Shown here: one piece after another, positions 58,270-64,000 of the stretch | How the letters are laid out: every line of letters starts with the position of its first letter | Numbering within the stretch: the stretch's first letter is position 1 | Source of the DNA: Owenia fusiformis | Taxonomy: Eukaryota; Annelida; Polychaeta; Sabellida; Oweniidae | Direction: 5' to 3' | NCBI GenBank assembly: GCA_903813345.2 | Contig: CAIIXF020000006.1 | Location: 5,318,989 to 5,382,988, forward strand | Length of the DNA stretch: 64,000 bases | The notes under the pieces: generated by a model | What the model was told of the DNA's origin: nothing | The model's database searches: none | What the model saw: the letters and a program-made list of their open reading frames with translations, nothing else | Position numbers and translations under genes: made by a program

Positions 58270-58965
58270 TTTGTCATCGCAAACACTCATCAGATTTTCT
58301 CCAAACTAGCACACATAATAGAGGATATAAAGTTCTAGACCTGATTAACTTATGGGTGGCCATTTTGTTTTCTGGCGGCAATTTTGAAGGTTTCTCGATA
58401 AATCTTTTCATAGCAATTTCAGACAATGCGCTCATCGGATTTTTTCCAAATTCGCACGCGTGATATAGAATATCAAGTTCTAGAGCTGATTTACTTTTTG
58501 GCGGCCAACTTATTTTCTGGTGGCCAATTTGAAGATTTTCGATAAATCTTGTCATCCTATTTTAGGGAAAACGCTCTTCAGATTTTTTACAAACTCGCTC
58601 ACATGATAGAGGATATCGAGTTCTAGTTTCTAGAGCTATTCAACTTTTGGACGGTCATCTTGTTTTATTGCGGCCATTTTGAGGTTTTTCGATAAATCTT
58701 GTCATCGCCATTTAAGGAAAACCGCTAATCGGATTTTCTCCAATTCCGCACATATGATAGAAAATATCAAGTTTGGCCATCTTGTTTTTCTGGTGGCCAT
58801 TTTGAAATTTATCGATAAATCTTGTTATCGCGATTTTAGGAAAACCGCTCATCGGATTTCCTTCAAACTCGCGCACATGATAGAGGATATCGAGTTCTAG
58901 GTTCTAGAGTCTATTTACTTTTGAGCGGCCATCTTGTTTTCTGGTGGCCATTTTGAATGTTTTTA
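58270..58965. repeat. Degenerate tandem repeat, ~5 units of ~120-150 bp
   Basis: Each unit has TCGATAAATCTTGTCAT, a GCTCATCGGATTTT block, CACATGATAGAGGATAT and GGTGGCCATTTTGAA. Unit starts are near 58396, 58539, 58690 and 58812. The overlapping open frames are repeat artefacts. Confidence 0.85.
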
Positions 58966-59082
58966 ATAGTGTGATCTCGTTCACGTCATATGCGTCTTGT
59001 TAATACCCGTTGTATTTTAGATCCTTGCTATTGTTTTCACTTTTATTTAAAAGATGGCAGTTTAAACAGTTTTTCTAAAATC

Positions 59083-59165
59083 ATTTGTATCTATATCTAT
59101 TTATTTTATTTATTCATTTATTTATTTGTATCTATATCTATTTATTTTATTTATTCATTTATTTA
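59083..59165. repeat. Two 42-bp direct copies of a TTTAT-rich unit
   Basis: TTGTATCTATATCTATTTAT... is repeated back to back at ~59084 and ~59126; the hydrophobic ORF across it (58990-59244) is therefore not taken as a gene. Confidence 0.85.
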
Positions 59166-59852
59166 CCTAGTAATATATTACATAATAAGTCAGACATTGA
59201 ATGTTCATGCTATCAAAAATGAATACAAAGTAATACTATTGTAACACTGTACATTTAAGCTATTTTTATATCTCGTTGCTATCATGTGATGCTATTCACA
59301 ACGTTACCCAATTAGAAAGAACAAGTAGCAATGCGGTTGGTGGCTAAATTTGCTTGTATTAACTTTCACAAATAATAAATAACGTATACATATACATGTG
59401 TATAGTCAAATACAAAAACAATATTATGTAATATTATATAATGCATCTTCTTTTCATGCTTACTTTGATGAAATCTAGATCTGGAATATCATTGGTTAGA
59501 TTCACAGTTCATGATATGTAAGCATTTACTCTCATTGGCCATATATTTAAGATTATGTAATATTGTAATTCATCTTCTGTCCTGTTATCCTGATTATTAC
59601 ATTGCTTACATTGTCTACAATTTATATCATTAAGATATACATGTCTACCTGTGTATGCAAAAATGCCCTACAATCAAAACTGAATAGATACACACCGTCC
59701 TTTTTGTACAATTCATAGATTGCAGTTAAAAAAACGTCACATTGTGAGTTGATCGAATTTTGTAAATTGAAATATGTGTATGCACCAGGACCCCTGCGGT
59801 TGGTTCATTATGGGTCAAGATTGCAGTAAAAAATCCCATTGACGACCATTAT
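59166..59852. other. AT-rich noncoding DNA
   Basis: No gene or clear element seen. Confidence 0.5.
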
Positions 59853-60174
59853 CAGGGGCGGATCTGGTAACCAACAAGGGGGGGGGGCCCAACTTCTGGT
59901 CTGAGAAAAAAACTTACGCTTGCGCGGAAAAAAATTTGGGCCCCAAAAACCCAAAAGTGGGCCCAAATTTTGAAACTTTGAGGCCCATTTTCTTCAATAT
60001 TTGGCCTAAAATTAAAAAATGAGGCCTTAGTAGGCCAATTTATGACCAAAATGGCCTACTTTTTGGTCCCTTAAGGCCTTTCTTTGGCTCAAATTTTTTT
60101 TTGGGCACAATTTTTTTCTTTCTGGGCCCACCCAAGGGGGGGGGGGGGCCTGGCCCCCCCTAGATCCGCCAGTG
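59853..60174. mobile_element. hAT-like MITE
   Basis: CAGGGGCGGATCTGG at the left and CTAGATCCGCCAGTG at the right, with G-runs inside each end, a structure common to short hAT-type elements. GC-skewed, with GGCCCA and AAAATTTTGGG-type repeats. An 8-bp target duplication was not evident. Confidence 0.65.
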
Positions 60175-60189
60175 ATAATAACGTTTCAT

Positions 60190-60377
60190 TTCATAATATA
60201 TTCATGGGCACAGATCTAGCTCAGCGAAACAGTGCCCAGTGTTCATTGGAGTCTTGTCTAGCTTGCCGTTACAAAATAAGCATATACGGTGACCACACCG
60301 TTTTTGAGATAACTGAATCTGGAGAGAGCTACCACCGTAAAGCTACCTGTTTCAGAAAATTATTCTGCTCTACATAG
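60190..60377 (+). other. Short open stretch, unassigned
   Basis: Encodes LAQRNSAQCSLESCLACRYK and then a YGDHTVFEI strand before TAG. Codon use looks coding-like, but no partner exons or motif are recognised. Confidence 0.2.
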
Positions 60378-60630
60378 TCTCAAAAATCACTCCGCCATCT
60401 ATAAAAATTCTGTTTCTAACCAAACTTGTAAATGTTTCCTGATAGATTAGTACTTACCCTATCGAAAATAAACCTTGATTCATTTATCAAACACTAGATG
60501 GCGCTGCGACGGGACAGAAAAGGAGAAAAGCTTTTTTATACAGAAAACCAAATAACCAACGGTAACCGCTAGTATCCCTACTCCGGACTATATTCTATAG
60601 ACAGAGTATACCATGCAGCTAGTACACAAT

Positions 60631-61129
60631 CACTGTCCCAAATCTAGTTACTTTGACGGAATGTTAATGTAACAAAATGGATGAACTTCCTGGATACAAG
60701 TGTTTTGGAGTTAAACTTACGTTTAAGTCAGATTATCATTTGGGACAAAGTTCGACAATATAGTCTAGCTTTTAGAAATGCTCTCGGTTTGGAATTTGAT
60801 TTTAAATAAAGCTGTAGTTGATACATTTAGACCATCGCTTTTGTAAGTCGTTAAAGTAACCTACATTGTTAATATAATCGAGTTCCGCCAATGCAACAAA
60901 AGCGAAGGGCTAAACATATGAATTGTAACTTCAACTTCATTTACGAAAAATTCAAAATCGAAGAAACTTATTAAAACAACACTATATTTTCTAGCTTTGT
61001 GCCAAATTATAATCTTCAAGTTGACTTATAAGTAGGTTTAAATCGAGAAAACAAAAAGCTTGTAACCAGGAAGTTCGGCCCTTTTGTTACATTGACGTTC
61101 CGTCAAAGCAACTAGTTGTAGAACAGTGG
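60631..61129. mobile_element. Inverted-repeat element (~500 bp)
   Basis: Arms at 60631-60700 and 61050-61129: ACTTTGACGGAATGTTAATG and GAACTTCCTGG are mirrored by CATTGACGTTCCGTCAAAG and CCAGGAAGTTC. AT-rich interior without coding. Confidence 0.75.
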
Positions 61130-61296
61130 GCATTATACCCTTTCGGATAGTAAGTTATGCATTGGCCATTTTACCCCTTCGACTAGAGCAGGACGGGCAT
61201 AGTACCCCTGCTATTTAAAGGCCCCTTCATATTTGAACGAATCCACTAAACGGAGTCTTTAGAATTGTGAACTCTTGCGATTAGGAACGTAAAGGC

Positions 61297-61372
61297 TTAC
61301 GGACAACTCATCCCCTAGACAACTCATCCCTGGACATCTCATCCCCTAGACAACTCATCCCCTGGTCAACTC
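61297..61372. repeat. Short tandem repeat, ~17-18 bp unit
   Basis: About four copies of GACAACTCATCCCCTAG, with one CATCTCATC variant. Confidence 0.85.
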
Positions 61373-61732
61373 TGAAACCGCGAGGGGTGCTTTGATAAAA
61401 TATGTTTCGCTAGGTGGGATGTATATCTCCGTGGAGTTGCTGTTGTTCGAGTAATACTGCAAATAAGAACGTGTGCAATTCAAAGTCTATAAAACGGTTG
61501 CTGGATAAATAGTTGTAGACGTTCGACAATAAGGCAATATAAAAAGTCTGAACCGCAATTGCAACCCCCGTTATAAGTTAGGAATTTTTTTAGAAGTGAA
61601 TGTGAATTACCTACATGTACGTACATGATTACAACGGTTTTTAATCGTCTTTTACAATTTGTAATTTAATAATCAAATAATGAATCTATATTTTGTTTAG
61701 GTCATGGGTTTAGATTTTGTCTAGGTCTAGTA

Positions 61733-62029
61733 TTGGTTTCGATATATGTTGAAATTTATTTTGCTAATTTATGCGAATATCAACACAAAGAACCTTCAAC
61801 CAAATGTATTGAACAAAGTAATAATCAACGACATATTGGGAACCCCTCACGTACATCAAATCCAAAATATCGTTATAGATGGGTAACTTTGACTCCCAAA
61901 AGAATAGACCACTATTTAGCTTATTTATATTTGAATGGGAATTTTCCTGAATCCATAATTATGTGGAGAGCTGATAGCTATGATGTTTCCAAACGTTTAA
62001 CAGTAGGACGACACATTGAAAAATGGTAA
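61733..62029 (+). CDS. Hypothetical ORF (up to 98 residues)
   Basis: Open from a non-ATG codon, so likely an internal exon or chance. It has a hydrophobic start (VSIYVEIYFANLC), then a basic, Tyr-rich part with YRYRWVTLTPKRIDHYLAY, ending EKW before TAA. Not recognised; nothing nearby supports a full gene. Confidence 0.25.
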   Translation: MVSIYVEIYFANLCEYQHKEPSTKCIEQSNNQRHIGNPSRTSNPKYRYRWVTLTPKRIDHYLAYLYLNGNFPESIIMWRADSYDVSKRLTVGRHIEKW

Positions 62030-62756
62030 AGTGGAGTGTAAGTGTAATCCACCATGTCATCACACAAACTCTTATTTCAATGATTCTATATTTTGGTCTG
62101 AATAATTCAACATGGGAATGAATGGAATACAACAAGCTCAAATCTCAAATCAAAAGATATATCCATATTGAACACGACTGCACATCAGGATTGAAAATAA
62201 ACCAGGTAAGTCATTTCTGGCATTTTCCTGTATTTTTCCCTTTACGTATTTCATGATTTTTATTGCCATTCCTTACTTTGCAATTATGTTCTGTTGAATA
62301 TTCTATGAGGGGAATGAGGATTGTATTGGACGAACAAAATATGTGTTGGGACATTGAATGTTTCTAAATATGGATAATGTGTTACCAAATATGGAATTAA
62401 AAAACTTATAATACCCTACACTACTTAGTTGGTTATTTTGATTTTATTGAACCGTGCATTTTAATTATGATGCTTAGATTATTTCGAAAAATATGAATTG
62501 GAATAAAACAAAAATGCACAAGAAAATGATTTGCTGATTAGGAAAGAATCAGGACGACACATCGCTTTAAGCCAATATTACACTTCTAGAAATCTGGACA
62601 TTTCAATTGGATCGATTGCACATACACACTTCTACATATAAAAAAACGCAGAAAACGTTAACTTCCATAAAAAAGAAGCACACAGGGTTTAGAAAATGCC
62701 TCATAGACATTTAATATCAGAACGGCCATTTACTTGAGAAACATCTATATCTAAAT

Positions 62757-63282
62757 CACACCGGAATAGCCTGACTACGGCAAAGTCAGAAGCCGTTGTC
62801 ACAAATGCCGGACATAACCGTCGCTTCAACTGTTTATTACTTGGTCCTTATATCATGTGATTTTATCGTCGCCAATTCTGTGCATGCATTAAGCTCTTGT
62901 GCTAATGCATCATATGAAATCCCATTTTCGACCAAATTGGGTCGTGAATCGCCACAATATAGCGTCTTCGATATCGTCAATGACAACGGAATCTGAATTT
63001 GAGTAATTCAGAAAGACAACGGCACATGGTAATTACAGTGTCTGTTGTCCCGTATCTCATTTTGATTAGTTAAATTAAAGACTTTATTTCGACGTTAGAA
63101 CATTATTAACTGTACAATGAGTATTAGGACACTTTTATTGATTGTTATTCCAAAGGTATTTAGTCTAGATGCTATACGAGTATTAAACATACAGTTCATG
63201 AAATTCTAATTGAAGCGACGGTTATGTCCGCCATTTGTTACAACGGTATCTGACTTTACCGTTGTCAGGCTATTCCGGGGTG
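62757..63282. mobile_element. Inverted-repeat element (~525 bp)
   Basis: CCGGAATAGCCTGAC...AAAGTCAGA...CGGACATAACCGTCGCTTCA (62761-62827) is mirrored at 63213-63277. The interior has an open stretch with a possible signal-like segment that I treat as chance. Confidence 0.75.
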
Positions 63283-64000
63283 TAAATGAAATTACGCATC
63301 ATCGAGGCTGCAAGAGATGAAGGAAGACATTGACTTGAAAGTTTAGATAAACAGATTGTGTTACATATTTTATTGTATAATTTGATACGATATACCCTTT
63401 GGCCGAGTAGATATTTCAGTATTTGATACAAGACTAATAGTTTATATTATAATTATCGGGAAATTCAATTTTAATACCTCGAGATATTTTGAATAATCAA
63501 ATTTTGTTTCCGTTACAAGAAATTTGATAGCGATACACGAACAAAATCGACCGTGAATCTTAATAATATTATCAATACATCATGTGTAAGGTTTATCAGA
63601 ACGGCATTAACGATATTTACGTACATTGTCGCTTTCCACTGGGTCTAGAGACGGTAGGAACAATCGAAACCTTGTGAATCAAGATGGTTTACGTACGTAT
63701 ACATTTCTGAACGAAATTCCGAAGACATTAATGTAAATAAGCAAAAAATGCCGATACTTAGAGTAGTAACATGTTTAGTGTATAAGCAAAAAATGCCGAT
63801 ACTTAGAGTAGTAACATGTTAAGTGTATTCCTCCTCCAAGATGGAGTAGCTCCAAACGTAGATTTCTTTTTAAATTAAGTCAAGAAAGGCCTTGATATTT
63901 GAATTTGAAATAATCTAGTTAAAAATTGTATGTTCTGGCGCTATAATCCAGTGCATTTTCTATTGCATTTCCCCTCATAAACATGACTGGAAGCATAAAT
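63283..64000. repeat. Noncoding end of window with a 45-bp direct repeat
   Basis: ATAAGCAAAAAATGCCGATA... occurs twice in tandem at 63737 and 63782 (to ~63827), nearly identical. Nothing else seen. Confidence 0.7.

Noticed and set aside
58679-58900. Repetitive ORF with MRFFDKSCHR/FIDKSCYR repeats
   Set aside because: It follows the degenerate tandem repeat of 58.27-58.97 kb and appears in fragments on both strands.
58990-59244. Hydrophobic 84-residue ORF
   Set aside because: The hydrophobic part is a translation of a duplicated TTTAT-rich repeat.
59853-60174. G/C-run region as a possible CpG promoter
   Set aside because: Paired CAGGGGCGGATC/GATCCGCC ends and mirrored G-runs identify it as a MITE.

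Overview
The window reads as nuclear DNA of an aquatic invertebrate, most likely a lophotrochozoan and plausibly a bivalve mollusc. It is AT-rich, its genes are split into short exons with GT..AG junctions, and it is crowded with small inverted-repeat elements, minisatellites and remnants of mobile elements. This is inference from style and gene content; no marker names the species.

Layout. (a) 1-4.64 kb: the 5' part of an unrecognised Lys/Ser-rich gene on the minus strand, divergent from a multi-exon seryl-tRNA synthetase-like gene whose catalytic core falls in a 500-N assembly gap. (b) 5.5-26 kb: a cluster of envelope-like genes of the baculovirus F / errantivirus Env type, with signal peptide, RxxR cleavage motif, fusion-peptide-like segment, C-terminal membrane segments and a YxxL tail. 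It holds a broken copy at 5.5-7.4 kb interrupted by a MITE, a 10.9-kb tandem array of about 6.6 units of 1,661 bp (11.2-22.1 kb), isolated Env tails and fragments, and a small secreted Cys-rich gene family (10.26 and 25.28 kb, with a decayed copy at 23.4 kb). No gag or pol was found. (c) 26-37 kb: gene-poor DNA with nested inverted repeats, Tc1-like transposase scraps, a 332-bp near-perfect palindrome and a short GC-rich Rep/helicase-like P-loop fragment.

(d) 38.0-57.85 kb: a complete 12-exon prolyl 4-hydroxylase alpha-subunit gene (562 codons) with all iron- and 2-oxoglutarate-binding residues. Its 15-kb second intron holds an 810-bp fold-back MITE, a 28-copy 42-bp minisatellite, and a 10.2-kb segment bounded by diverged inverted repeats of about 250 bp. 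That segment carries a long multi-exon gene with a YqaJ-type PD-(D/E)xK nuclease domain and, convergent to it, a five-finger C2H2 protein gene. It looks like a large DNA transposon. (e) 57.9-64 kb: tandem repeats, a hAT-like MITE, two further inverted-repeat elements and two short unassigned ORFs.

How the parts relate. The only clearly housekeeping functions are the synthetase-like protein (a probable mitochondrial SerRS relative) and the collagen prolyl hydroxylase of the ER. The rest is accessory. The Env-like array has a dimeric higher-order structure (copies 1 and 3 alike, 2 and 4 alike), recurrent lesions shared within each class, and a single in-frame TGA dividing the two ORFs of four units. 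The nuclease/zinc-finger segment lies wholly inside one intron of the hydroxylase gene, in the same orientation as the host gene for the nuclease.
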